Of a DNA stretch of 35,866 bases, positions 27,216 to 35,340 are shown piece after piece. How positions within the stretch are numbered: the stretch's first letter is position 1; each line of letters opens with the position of its first letter. Location of the stretch: NCBI GenBank assembly GCA_016219595.1, contig JACRLY010000055.1, positions 24,072 through 59,937 on the forward strand, read 5' to 3'. Under the pieces are notes generated by a model that saw only the letters and a list, made by a program, of their open reading frames with translations, had not been told where the DNA came from and made no database searches. A program made the translations under genes and the position numbers. This DNA is from Ignavibacteriota bacterium. Lineage in GTDB: Bacteria; Bacteroidota; Ignavibacteria; Kapaibacteriales; UBA2268.

Positions 27216-27238
27216 TCCCTCTCCCAGTGGGCGAGGGA
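27216..27238. repeat. Imperfect hairpin of the ccctcaccc/ctctccc repeat type
   Basis: TCCCTC (27216-27221) pairs with GAGGGA (27233-27238), and CCC pairs with GGG inside, around an AGT loop. The sequence around it reads like the common ccctcaccctgaatccctctccc intergenic element of many bacterial genomes. Confidence 0.65.
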
Positions 27239-27268
27239 GATTTTTGGGGTACAAGCAAAGACGCATGG

Positions 27269-27293
27269 TGTCTGAACCTGGATTAAACGGATT
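27269..27293. repeat. 25-bp direct repeat, copy 1
   Basis: Exact 25-base match to 27543-27567, beginning TGTCTGAACC and containing GGATTAAACGG. It is followed by TTCGCTGATTTTTT. Confidence 0.95.
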
Positions 27294-27335
27294 TCGCTGA
27301 TTTTTTATATGAAGAAAAGCTAGTTTTAACACAAA

Positions 27336-27390
27336 GGACACAGAGGGAAGACACGAAGGACACAGAGGGAAGACACGAAGGACACAGAGG
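27336..27390. repeat. 22-bp tandem repeat, two and a half copies
   Basis: Units at 27336-27357 and 27358-27379 are identical, and the first 11 bases of a third follow to 27390. The core word is GGACACAGAGGGAAGACACG. It belongs to the same cacagag style as the repeat at 13551. Confidence 0.95.
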
Positions 27391-27397
27391 ACAGGAA

Positions 27398-27416
27398 GGA
27401 TGCAAGTTGTCTGAAC
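27398..27416. repeat. 19-bp direct repeat, copy 1
   Basis: GGATGCAAGTTGTCTGAAC, repeated exactly at 27533-27551. Confidence 0.95.
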
Positions 27417-27437
27417 GGTGATTTGTGTAAAACTCTA

Positions 27438-27459
27438 ACCTCATACTTTAGTGTGAGGT
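27438..27459. repeat. Hairpin 1 of a twin-hairpin element
   Basis: ACCTCATAC and GTGTGAGGT pair (nine pairs, one G-T) around TTTA, preceded by TCTA. The layout matches hairpin 2 at 27498. Confidence 0.75.
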
Positions 27460-27497
27460 GGCTGGGATGAGGCTCTTGGTTCTATCTCTCTAACCTC

Positions 27498-27517
27498 CCC
27501 CATGTTAAAACATGGGG
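27498..27517. repeat. Hairpin 2 of a twin-hairpin element
   Basis: CCCCATGT and ACATGGGG form a perfect stem around TAAA, preceded by TCTAACCT as is hairpin 1. The two are probably copies of one palindromic family. Confidence 0.8.
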
Positions 27518-27532
27518 TTAATGTATCGTAAT

Positions 27533-27567
27533 GGATGCAAGTTGTCTGAACCTGGATTAAACGGATT
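27533..27567. repeat. Second copies of the 19-bp and 25-bp direct repeats
   Basis: The 19-bp copy (27533-27551) and the 25-bp copy (27543-27567) overlap here, forming a composite of the two elements seen separately at 27398 and 27269. Confidence 0.9.
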
Positions 27568-27618
27568 AAAGGATTACAGGATTTTTTTATAGTTGTAATT
27601 AATCTAATTAATTTCAAT

Positions 27619-29490
27619 TTACTTCACGATAAACATCTTTGTTTCATGATAGGAACTTGAGTTGATATTGCACCAGTAGGCACCGATGGCAAGATTGCTG
27701 ACATCAATTAATGCCGAGAATACACCGGGCACTAAATTTTCAAATTTTGTAATATATTCTGAATGACCAAAAGAGTTATAAATTCTAATTTCTGTTGAAC
27801 CTTTTTGTTCTACAGAAAATTCAATATTGAAATAGCCTCCAAAAACCGGATTTGGAATTATATCTTTTACATTAAATTCCTTGTTATTTAATGTGATAAT
27901 TTTTATTACCGAATTATAATTTATTAACCTGACCGGTTCCGGGTTTTCACATAATTTATCAAGGCAAAAACATAGATGATGCATCATATCATGCTTTATG
28001 AAAGCAACAGTAGAAGTATCGGTAGGATTAACCACAATAAATTTGAATTTTATGAGTTCGCCGCCATCCGGGAAATTATATAAATTTGTTTTAGAAGAAA
28101 GACTAATTTGTACTTCACCAGTCGAATCGAGTACACTTACAGAATCTATTATGAACTTATCATTCAATATTTCATCCATACGAATTTCATCTTTCAGAAA
28201 TTTTAAAAATCCTGTATTATAATTTAATAAAATATCCATAGTATCAATATTGTGATTAGCTAAATCTTCTCCGGGTAAAAGAATTATTTTAGCATCAACG
28301 GTATCACCAACATTGACCGAATCCTTCGATAATTCAAGTCTTGTTGAAACGTATTGATGAAGTGTAATACCTGTCATTGGAGTTTCACTGACAGCAATTG
28401 GAGTTAATAAGGTTGAATTATAAGCTATTAAATTTGCTTTTTGAATTGTTATTGAAGGTATTAGTTCTTGAGAAGGTTTTTTTGGATTATATCTGATTTC
28501 TATTTCCTTGAATGTTCCGGGAACAAATGCAAATCCGGATGAATCAAAAGAATTAACAAATTCAAAAACACCGACACTTTGAGAATCCAAAGGTTGTATC
28601 TTTAATGAGTCTACAACTACATCACTATTACCAATGTTGTTAACAAAGCATTTCATAATTTGTGGGTCATTAAAACAAGTATACACACTATCAACTTTAA
28701 CAATTATACCCTCAGCTATTCCTGTCCCAGTCCAATAAGAAACTGCTTCTGAATCAGCATTACTGGCACTTACTAAGGATGCACTTGACAGAGGAACTTT
28801 ATCGGCAACGAACTCAGCATCGAATTCGATATATTCTCCCTGTGCAAGTTTTACAGGTAAATTAAGTGTTGATTTCTGATATCTGAATCCTTCTGTACCC
28901 CAATTTGAACTAATACCAATTTCATTACCTATTGGTTTAACACTTAAATTATTAATAGTGAGAGAATCACCATATTCCCATTCATCCGAACTTGGATTTG
29001 TAAATCTTACTTTTTTTAAGTTAGGATTATTGTAATCCTCTATTATTGTATTTCCGAATTCAATATCATTAGTCTTTATTTTAGGTACGATACCGGTTCC
29101 GACTAAAGTGTATCTTACATTAATAAATTCCGAATTGTCTAATTCAAAAATTAATAAATGCGGACCAGGTTTTTTAGGATGAAATTTTACAGGAATATAA
29201 ATACTCACGTTAGGAGGCACTACGAGATTTTCAAATACTTGAGCGTCAAATTCAAAAGCACTTCCATTTAACTCAGATATTGTCCGGCAATTATAAATTG
29301 TTACATTTTCATGATATTCATTAACAAAATTTATTTCTTCTACATAAGGACCCGCAGGAAATTGAGGTCTATCAATTCTATTTTTGCCCCAATCGTAATA
29401 AGTTTGAACAATTTTAAGTTGAGGATAACAATTAATAATATTAACTATTAAAATTGAAAATGCAAAACAAATTAAAAAGAGATTTTTCAT
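27619..29490 (-). CDS. Secreted multi-domain Ig-like protein with T9SS sorting domain
   Basis: The 623-residue protein has a signal peptide (1-24). Residues about 50-260 contain two Ig-like/ASH-type repeats as found in choice-of-anchor proteins: IPVKFHPKKPGPHLLIFELDN then GTGIVP; and VRFTNPSSDEWEYGDSLTINNLSV followed by GTGIAEG. A further such unit runs to about 360 (EIEIRYNPKKPSQELIPSITI). Residues about 385-515 resemble a cohesin-type fold (RLELSKDSVNVGDTVDAKIILLP). The C-terminal 75 residues are a T9SS domain (IIPNPVFGGYFNIEFSVEQKG, then SNLAIGAYWCNINSS). Likely surface location; the binding partner is unknown. It stands alone on the minus strand. Confidence 0.83.
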   Translation of the reverse strand: MKNLFLICFAFSILIVNIINCYPQLKIVQTYYDWGKNRIDRPQFPAGPYVEEINFVNEYHENVTIYNCRTISELNGSAFEFDAQVFENLVVPPNVSIYIPVKFHPKKPGPHLLIFELDNSEFINVRYTLVGTGIVPKIKTNDIEFGNTIIEDYNNPNLKKVRFTNPSSDEWEYGDSLTINNLSVKPIGNEIGISSNWGTEGFRYQKSTLNLPVKLAQGEYIEFDAEFVADKVPLSSASLVSASNADSEAVSYWTGTGIAEGIIVKVDSVYTCFNDPQIMKCFVNNIGNSDVVVDSLKIQPLDSQSVGVFEFVNSFDSSGFAFVPGTFKEIEIRYNPKKPSQELIPSITIQKANLIAYNSTLLTPIAVSETPMTGITLHQYVSTRLELSKDSVNVGDTVDAKIILLPGEDLANHNIDTMDILLNYNTGFLKFLKDEIRMDEILNDKFIIDSVSVLDSTGEVQISLSSKTNLYNFPDGGELIKFKFIVVNPTDTSTVAFIKHDMMHHLCFCLDKLCENPEPVRLINYNSVIKIITLNNKEFNVKDIIPNPVFGGYFNIEFSVEQKGSTEIRIYNSFGHSEYITKFENLVPGVFSALIDVSNLAIGAYWCNINSSSYHETKMFIVK

Positions 29491-29645
29491 AATTCTCCAA
29501 ATTTTGTCATATTACATAATGTAATAACAAATAAAATAAGAAAATGTTACAGTCTTCTATGTGATTTTTTGATTAATGTGATTATTATGATTTTAAACGT
29601 CCCTATTTTTTTAAACCAAAGTTTATTAGTAATCCAATCATATTG

Positions 29646-29679
29646 TTTGCAATAAATTCAATCTAAATTCTTATATTAG
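29646..29679 (+). promoter_or_regulatory. Possible Bacteroidota-type promoter for the ClpB-like gene
   Basis: TTTG at 29646-29649 and TATATTAG at 29672-29679, spaced by 22 bases, resemble the TTTG / TAnnTTTG pattern. The spacing is slightly long and the second box imperfect. Confidence 0.25.
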
Positions 29680-29712
29680 TCTTTATTTATAAATAATTAA
29701 TCATTATTAAAA

Positions 29713-31044
29713 ATGGAATTAACTCAGACAGATTCTACCCAAAAGAGGCTCGAAGAAATTGAAAAGGAACTTGCTAATCTGAAGCAGGAGCAATCCGGAT
29801 TGAAAGCAAGATGGGAGAAGGAAAAAAGCATTATACAAAATATAAGAAGTTACAAGGCAAGGATTGAAGAAACCAAGCAAAGAGCCGATGATTTCGAACG
29901 GCAGGGTGAACTCGGCAAGGTGGCTGAACTCCGCTATGGAACAATTCTTGATTTAGAAAAAAAATTGAAAGAAGCAAACGAAAAACTTGTAGAAGTTCAG
30001 AAAAACAGTAAATTATTGAAGGAGGAAGTAGATTCTGAGGACATTGCGGAAATCGTTGCCAAATGGACAGGCATACCTGTCCAAAGGATGCTGGAAACCG
30101 AAAGGACTAAGCTGCTGAAAATCGAGGAGAGAATACATCAAAGACTTGTTGACCAGGATGAAGCAGTAACTGCCGTGGCAAATGCAATAAGGAGGACAAG
30201 AGCCGGATTGCAGGATGCAAACCGCCCAATCGGTTCGTTTATTTTCCTCGGTTCGACAGGTGTCGGTAAAACTGAGATGGCAAGGGCATTGGCTGAATTT
30301 CTGTTTGATTCCGAGGCTTCAATGGTACGGATTGATATGAGTGAGTATATGGAAAAATATTCCGTATCGCGTTTGATTGGCGCTCCTCCGGGTTATGTGG
30401 GATATGAAGAAGGCGGTCAATTGACTGAGCTAATCCGCCATCATCCTTACTCGGTTGTTTTGCTGGATGAGATTGAAAAGGCACATCCGGAAGTTTTTAA
30501 TATTCTGCTTCAAGTGCTGGATGAAGGAAGATTGACCGACGGAAAGGGTAGAACAGTCAATTTCAAGAATACGATTATAATTATGACATCAAATTTGGGA
30601 ACCGAAATCCTTCAGGATAAGTTACAGGACATAAATGAAAACAACCGTGATGAACTGATGAGTAAATTAAGAGTAAATATTATTGATTTACTCCGGAAAA
30701 AAATGAGACCTGAGTTTTTAAACAGGATTGATGAAATAATACTTTTTAAGCCTTTAATCAGGGATGAAATCCACCAAATTGCACTGTTGCAGATGAACGG
30801 ATTGAAAAAAAAGCTGTTAAAGATGGAAATTAAGCTTGATATTTCGGATGACGCATTGGATTGGCTGACAAGAATCGGCTACGACACTCAATTCGGTGCG
30901 AGACCTTTGAAGAGGGCATTACAAAAGCATATAGCCGACCCTTTGGCATTAAAATTGTTAGAATCAGAGTTTACGGCAGGTGATACTATAATGATAAATA
31001 CAAATGATAAAGGATTTGAATTTACGAAGGTTACATCTGCATAA
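29713..31044 (+). CDS. Half-length ClpB-like AAA+ protein (coiled coil plus second ATPase domain)
   Basis: ClpB is a disaggregase of about 860 residues; this protein has only 443. It begins inside the M-domain coiled coil (DSTQKRLEEIEKELANLK, to about residue 105). The complete second AAA+ domain follows: Walker A GSTGVGKT (180-187), pore loop GYVG (227-230), Walker B VVLLDE (248-253), MRPEFLNRIDE with the Arg finger near 332-338, and sensor 2 GARPLKR (395-401). The N-domain and first AAA+ ring are absent. Upstream in-frame codons hit a stop five codons before the ATG, and no ClpB-like sequence is seen upstream. All ATPase motifs look functional. It is 32 bases from the next gene. Confidence 0.92.
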   Translation: MELTQTDSTQKRLEEIEKELANLKQEQSGLKARWEKEKSIIQNIRSYKARIEETKQRADDFERQGELGKVAELRYGTILDLEKKLKEANEKLVEVQKNSKLLKEEVDSEDIAEIVAKWTGIPVQRMLETERTKLLKIEERIHQRLVDQDEAVTAVANAIRRTRAGLQDANRPIGSFIFLGSTGVGKTEMARALAEFLFDSEASMVRIDMSEYMEKYSVSRLIGAPPGYVGYEEGGQLTELIRHHPYSVVLLDEIEKAHPEVFNILLQVLDEGRLTDGKGRTVNFKNTIIIMTSNLGTEILQDKLQDINENNRDELMSKLRVNIIDLLRKKMRPEFLNRIDEIILFKPLIRDEIHQIALLQMNGLKKKLLKMEIKLDISDDALDWLTRIGYDTQFGARPLKRALQKHIADPLALKLLESEFTAGDTIMINTNDKGFEFTKVTSA

Positions 31045-31076
31045 AATTATTTCTGAAAAAATATTCAGGTATAAAA

Positions 31077-32966
31077 ATGCTGAGAGAAAAGCATAAGAAA
31101 ACGGCGGTTACATTCATAATAGCAATATTATTTATCTGCTTTGGATTATTTTTTCAATCGTGTGCCACAAAGCCGATTGAAGTAAAATCATTCACGGGTT
31201 ATATACAAGTAGAAGAAGGCGAATCTGCAGATGTCAGGTGGGAATTTGCAAACACCGACAGGGTTCAGATAAAAGGATTGAATTATAACTTCAGTCCGAA
31301 CGACAGTTATAAAGTGAAACCTTCAGGGACTAAGATTGTTCAGGTTATTGCTTACAAAGGAGATGATTCACTTGCTATTAATGCTGTTATAGATATTGCT
31401 CCCAAGAAGGCAAAACCTCAGTATGGCAGAGGTCCCACAATGGATTTCATCGGTTTGAGCCCGGCTTACCTGGAAAACGATTATCTTTCAGGTGTGATTA
31501 AAGCAGATACGACGATGAATCCATATCAAATCAAAATCATGAGGACAGTTTATCCATATACAAATGACCAGTTTTTAGTTAGGGCAATCGTACTGGACAG
31601 GTTTGGAAATTATATGCAGGGGCTGTCGAGGCTTCCCGGGGAAATTAACTGGACTGCGGCTTTACAGTCTGATTTGATTACAAGCAATTATGATGTTACA
31701 ACATTCAATGAAAAAGATTATTCAACTTCAGAAGGAATTGATATAAATCTTCTACTCGATAACTCATCGGCAGCAACAAGGAATGATAAAGTTATTGAAT
31801 CAATAAGTTCATTCCTTCCATATTTGACTAAAACAGACAAAATTTCATTTTCATATTTCAATCAGACAAAGACAGAGGTATTTCAATTAACAAATCCAAC
31901 TGATGCAAGCAAAGAATTTGAAAAGGTAACATTGCCGCAGCCACAAGGATTAAACTCAATCTATAAATCGGCATATACATCTGTAAGCCCGTTTGCATCG
32001 GGTTCCAAAAGGAATAAAATACTTGTAATTCTAACTTATGGTTCCGATAATTCATCAATAATTTATTCTTCCAATGATGTAGGAAAATTAGCTCATGACC
32101 TTGATGTTCCTGTGTATATTATCGGGGTAGGGAGTGCAATGGAAAGCTATTCGCTTAAATATTTGTGTTCACTCACTGGTGGAAAATATTACCAGGTATC
32201 AAATGATGAAATTCCAAAAATTGAAAATATACTACTTGAAATAGTATTTGCCCAAAAGGGGTATTACGAAATGCTTTTACCTGTCTATTCAAGCCAGCTC
32301 GAACAGAACATGATTAAATCCGTGCTTAATTACCAGAGAGGTAAGACAAAGTTAAATGATAAAGCAAATATAATATTAAAACCTGAAGTACAGTTTTCAC
32401 AATACCAGGCATTAGCTTATTTCGGTTATCGTGATACTTTGATACAACCCGATTTCGATGTGATATTCAAATCACTGGCAAAAGTGCTGAAGGACAATCC
32501 AAACTCAGTGATACAACTCGTCGGGCATAGCAGTACTGAAGGTACAAATGAATATAATATGGACTTGTCATTGAGACGTGCCCAGGAAGCAAGAAGGAAA
32601 TTAATCGGATTAGGTGCCTCACCTTCACAAATCCGTATACGCGGCGAAGGAAATGCAAAGCCGATTTATTATCTTCAATCAACCCAGTGGCAACAGCAGA
32701 ATAACAGGAGAGTCATAGTAAGATGGTTAGACCCGTCAGTTCTTCCTTATGAAATAATTGCAGGGCAGTCAACCACAGAAAATGATGCTCTTGCGAAAGT
32801 GGAGCAGTGGGAAGGTAAAAAGTACCAGGTATATTATGAAAGATACATAGAGAATAATATCCCGATATATAAAATCAAGCTCTGGGGCTATGCAACCCAA
32901 AAGGATGCCGAGGACACAGCAAGGAATCTGAAAGAGAAATTCAAATCAGATTTTGCTGTGGAGTAA
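31077..32966 (+). CDS. Lipoprotein with VWA, OmpA and SPOR-like domains
   Basis: The 629-residue lipoprotein has lipobox FFQSC (Cys29). Residues about 40-110 are beta-rich and unassigned. Residues about 220-390 form a VWA domain (INLLLDNSSAATRN, DxSxA in place of DxSxS, then NKILVILTYGSDNS and VPVYIIGVG). Residues about 440-550 form an OmpA peptidoglycan-binding domain (VIQLVGHSSTEGTNEYNMDLSLRRAQEA). Residues about 572-625 resemble a SPOR domain (KYQVYYERY, then IYKIKLWGYATQKDAEDTARNL), which would bind denuded peptidoglycan. It would sit in the outer membrane, bind the cell wall and display a VWA adhesion module. It is probably co-transcribed with the ClpB-like gene. Confidence 0.87.
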   Translation: MLREKHKKTAVTFIIAILFICFGLFFQSCATKPIEVKSFTGYIQVEEGESADVRWEFANTDRVQIKGLNYNFSPNDSYKVKPSGTKIVQVIAYKGDDSLAINAVIDIAPKKAKPQYGRGPTMDFIGLSPAYLENDYLSGVIKADTTMNPYQIKIMRTVYPYTNDQFLVRAIVLDRFGNYMQGLSRLPGEINWTAALQSDLITSNYDVTTFNEKDYSTSEGIDINLLLDNSSAATRNDKVIESISSFLPYLTKTDKISFSYFNQTKTEVFQLTNPTDASKEFEKVTLPQPQGLNSIYKSAYTSVSPFASGSKRNKILVILTYGSDNSSIIYSSNDVGKLAHDLDVPVYIIGVGSAMESYSLKYLCSLTGGKYYQVSNDEIPKIENILLEIVFAQKGYYEMLLPVYSSQLEQNMIKSVLNYQRGKTKLNDKANIILKPEVQFSQYQALAYFGYRDTLIQPDFDVIFKSLAKVLKDNPNSVIQLVGHSSTEGTNEYNMDLSLRRAQEARRKLIGLGASPSQIRIRGEGNAKPIYYLQSTQWQQQNNRRVIVRWLDPSVLPYEIIAGQSTTENDALAKVEQWEGKKYQVYYERYIENNIPIYKIKLWGYATQKDAEDTARNLKEKFKSDFAVE

Positions 32967-32976
32967 TTCTGAATAA

Positions 32977-33780
32977 TTATTTCAAAATTACACTTCTTTC
33001 AATAATATTGTTGTTATACTTAAAAACAACAAAATAAATTCCATTATTGAAATATTCTAAATCAATTATATTATTGAATGATTTACTTAGAACAATTTTT
33101 CCGAAAATATCATAAATTTCAACTAATGAAGGTAAACCATAATTTGAATTGAAAATTAATTTATTATTATTGATAGAGTAAAGCCTGTTACTAATTTTTA
33201 AATCATTAACATCCTCCACACCTTTATATCCTGCATAAATCATTTGCCCGGCAACATCATCAAAGGCGCAGTCCTTGATATTAATATAAGTAGAATTGGA
33301 GGGAATTTCTATTCCAATCCATCCATAATGATATTCATTGTTGATTTTAAATCTTACAGCAACAAATTTATTAACTGAACCGGGCCAATTGTCGAGGAAA
33401 TAAAGAGCACTTGTACCAACGCCGTTATATGTATTGAGCCACTCGGTTGAAATAGCTGATATTTCACTTGAATAATCAAGCATTGCGGGAATATAATTTT
33501 CAATAAGTATTTCATTTGTAAAAGATGGTGGATTGGAATAGATTTCACATACCAAAGTGCCCATCTGGTTGCCATGATTGAAGAAGTATTCATCAATACC
33601 GTCATCATTCAAATCGAGGTAATATTGCTGACTTTGATTCAGTAATGGGGCTGATATAGTAGAGTCAATTTCTTTGTAAATTATTTTAGCATGAATAGTA
33701 GTAGATGAACAAAAGTAAATAATAATAACAAGCAAAGAAATAAAACATTCTTTTAAAAAAAGTTTTGAGAAGTGGTTCAT
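32977..33780 (-). CDS. Secreted protein with T9SS sorting domain, function unknown
   Basis: The 267-residue protein has a long N-terminal signal region (about 1-31, ending HAK). Residues about 50-185 are beta-rich (YYLDLNDDGIDEYFFNHGNQ, then YHYGWIGIEIPSNS), with a DLNDDGIDEY loop that could bind calcium. I recognise no family for this part. The final 70 residues form a T9SS-type domain, somewhat diverged, with VEIYDIFGKIVLSKSF, then YFNNGIYFVVFKYNNN and ERSVILK. A GGAGG ribosome-binding site lies four bases before ATG 33780. The gene is convergent with the VWA/OmpA/SPOR gene, ten bases apart. Confidence 0.75.
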   Translation of the reverse strand: MNHFSKLFLKECFISLLVIIIYFCSSTTIHAKIIYKEIDSTISAPLLNQSQQYYLDLNDDGIDEYFFNHGNQMGTLVCEIYSNPPSFTNEILIENYIPAMLDYSSEISAISTEWLNTYNGVGTSALYFLDNWPGSVNKFVAVRFKINNEYHYGWIGIEIPSNSTYINIKDCAFDDVAGQMIYAGYKGVEDVNDLKISNRLYSINNNKLIFNSNYGLPSLVEIYDIFGKIVLSKSFNNIIDLEYFNNGIYFVVFKYNNNIIERSVILK

Positions 33781-33822
33781 AAGACCTCCAATATAACAAA
33801 CAATAAAGATTATATATTAATT

Positions 33823-33841
33823 AATCCTGTAAATGAGGATT
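33823..33841 (-). terminator. Possible terminator of the ATPase gene
   Basis: AATCCT and AGGATT (six pairs, loop of seven) lie five bases after the ATPase stop codon. The following minus-strand sequence is AT-rich but not a T run. Confidence 0.35.
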
Positions 33842-33845
33842 TGTT

Positions 33846-34970
33846 TCAGCGGAAGTAATTTTTCAACCATATACCTAACAATACATCCGATAAATAATAT
33901 TTGCCCTGGTACTGTTGTATTGCATCTTTTGCTAATAATACATCCAGAACTGATTTTACAGTACTAGTTGCACCCAGTTTATATTTTCCAATAAATTCAA
34001 TACTCAATGGTTTTTCAATACCATCTTCATAAGCAATAGCTTTTAGCACTTGTAATTGTTTTTTTGTTAATAGTTCAATATAATTAATACAATAACTTTC
34101 CCTTTCCCCAACAATTTGCTCCAATACTTTTTCTGCTGTACTTAAGTTAATATTTTTAGCTGAATCTTTATAAAGATTATTGCAGAATAATTGAACAAAA
34201 AAAGTAATACCTCTTGTTGAATCTTTAATAAAATCCAAAGCATCACTTGAAATTTGCCTTCCTTTTTTTTGGAATTTACTTTCAATAAAAATAGAATATT
34301 TATTCCAATCAATAGTTTTTAATTCCATGAAAGTGCTTGTTTGCCATAGCGGTCTCGAATATTCTCCAAATAATGATAATAGTAAATGATGTTTACTCCC
34401 TGAAAAAACAAATGAAGCATTATTAATGAATTGGATATGAGACCTTAAAAAACCCTCAAAGTTTTTGTCGGGATATGTAAGAATTTGCTGGAACTCATCT
34501 AATGCAATGAAATACTTTTCATCGGAATTTTTTATATAATCGAAAATTTTACCGAGGTCGTTATATACCTCATCAACTTTAGTTAACTTCAGCTCAATAT
34601 TGATACTGCCCGTACCAGGGTCTGCTACAATTGTTGGCATGAATCCTTTTAATAGTTGAGACAACTTGTTAAAATATTTTCTTGAAATGCTAACAGATTG
34701 GTTGAAAAAAGATTTAGCAAAATGATAAACAAAATCCTCAATTGAATTTGTTGACATTAAATCGAAATATATGAATTTTATTTTTTCCTTCTTCAAATTA
34801 TATAACAATTGTTGAAGGAGAGCAGTTTTGCCAAGCCGCCTAGGAGAAAACAGTGCAGTATGAGTAGAATCTGCAATTCGGGAAGTTAATAATTTTATTT
34901 CCTCTTCCCTGTCACAAAAATATTCAGGGGATACATACCCTGTAATTAAAAAAGGATTTTCTATTTCCAT
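33846..34970 (-). CDS. Archaeal-type / STAND-like ATPase with C-terminal winged helix
   Basis: The 374-residue protein opens with NPFLITGYVSPEYFCDREEE, typical of the ATPase_2-like proteins widespread in Bacteroidota. The Walker A is the variant SPRRLGKTALL (residues about 42-52), and the Walker B is YFIALDEFQQI. SGSKHHLLLSLF and the later RGITFFVQLFCNNLY follow the family order. The last 100 residues (QLQVLKAIAYEDGIEKPLS, then ATSTVKSVLDVLLAKDAIQQYQGKYYLSD) form a winged-helix DNA-binding type domain. The role in the cell is unknown. The upstream 120 bases carry a striking 14-bp repeat array, which could be its own operator. Confidence 0.85.
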   Translation of the reverse strand: MEIENPFLITGYVSPEYFCDREEEIKLLTSRIADSTHTALFSPRRLGKTALLQQLLYNLKKEKIKFIYFDLMSTNSIEDFVYHFAKSFFNQSVSISRKYFNKLSQLLKGFMPTIVADPGTGSINIELKLTKVDEVYNDLGKIFDYIKNSDEKYFIALDEFQQILTYPDKNFEGFLRSHIQFINNASFVFSGSKHHLLLSLFGEYSRPLWQTSTFMELKTIDWNKYSIFIESKFQKKGRQISSDALDFIKDSTRGITFFVQLFCNNLYKDSAKNINLSTAEKVLEQIVGERESYCINYIELLTKKQLQVLKAIAYEDGIEKPLSIEFIGKYKLGATSTVKSVLDVLLAKDAIQQYQGKYYLSDVLLGIWLKNYFR

Positions 34971-34980
34971 ATTGACACCA

Positions 34981-35090
34981 TTACGAAAAAATCGTTACGA
35001 AATTATCGTAAAAATAATAAAAAATTATAATAAAAGCAAGTGAAATTACGAAATAATCGCTACGAAAAAATCGTTACGAAAATTTCGTAA
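34981..35090. repeat. 14-bp iteron-like array upstream of the ATPase
   Basis: The unit is TTACGAAAWWWTCG. Two tandem copies at 34981-34994 and 34995-35008 end with TAA at 35011. Three tandem copies at 35046-35059, 35060-35073 and 35074-35087 end with TAA at 35090. The 34-base spacer is AT-only apart from GCAAG and one more G near its right end. Junctions between units make palindromes TCGTTACGA (34992 and 35071) and TCGCTACGA (35057). It begins 11 bases upstream of the ATPase start. Confidence 0.95.
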
Positions 35091-35284
35091 TAAATTTTTT
35101 ATGTTAAATAGATATAATTAAATATTTTAAATTATTATCTCTATAAATATCAATCTGTTAATATAAATTATTATCAAATTTATAAATATCTATATGGGAA
35201 TATAAGATAGGAAATTGATGAAAATATTAATATAAAATCAAAAAAATTAGTAATTTTTCTTGTGTTAATTGAAAGAAAAATGTA
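35091..35284. other. AT-rich intergenic stretch, no gene seen
   Basis: Between the repeat array and the trxB terminator the sequence is almost pure A and T with no gene. The word ATAAATATC occurs twice. It includes a short perfect palindrome AAAAATTAGTAATTTTT near 35245. Nothing else is recognisable. Confidence 0.55.
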
Positions 35285-35306
35285 GGGGTAATTCAGGAAT
35301 TACCCC
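35285..35306 (-). terminator. Rho-independent terminator for trxB
   Basis: Ten-bp perfect stem (GGGGTAATTC / GAATTACCCC) with a two-base centre, followed on the minus strand by TACATTTTTCTTTC. It lies 34 bases after the trxB stop codon. Confidence 0.7.
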
Positions 35307-35340
35307 ATATAAATTAATTTATCAGCTATTTGTAATGAAG

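Larger units (their letters stand above)
27060..27618. other. Non-coding repeat-rich region
   Basis: About 560 bases between the phage-type gene and the T9SS gene hold no credible gene. They contain at least five kinds of short repeat, listed separately. The base composition is visibly more G+C-rich and purine-biased than its surroundings. A 92-codon frame at 27063-27341 is a by-product of these repeats. Confidence 0.75.

Noticed and set aside
27063-27341. 92-codon open frame on the minus strand
   Set aside because: It lies entirely within short dispersed repeats, and its peptide (NPFNPGSDTMR, PRPLGEGFRVRE) is the translation of common intergenic repeat wording. No start signal is seen.
27336-27390. 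CRISPR array
   Set aside because: The units are directly tandem without spacers and no cas gene is present.
29491-29712. Missing ClpB N-terminal half upstream by frameshift
   Set aside because: The 222 bases before the ClpB-like start are AT-rich with stops in all frames and show no ClpB motifs.
34981-35090. Replication origin or plasmid iterons
   Set aside because: No replication initiator, DnaA boxes or plasmid genes are nearby; the repeats are better explained as an operator of the adjacent ATPase, though this is not proven.
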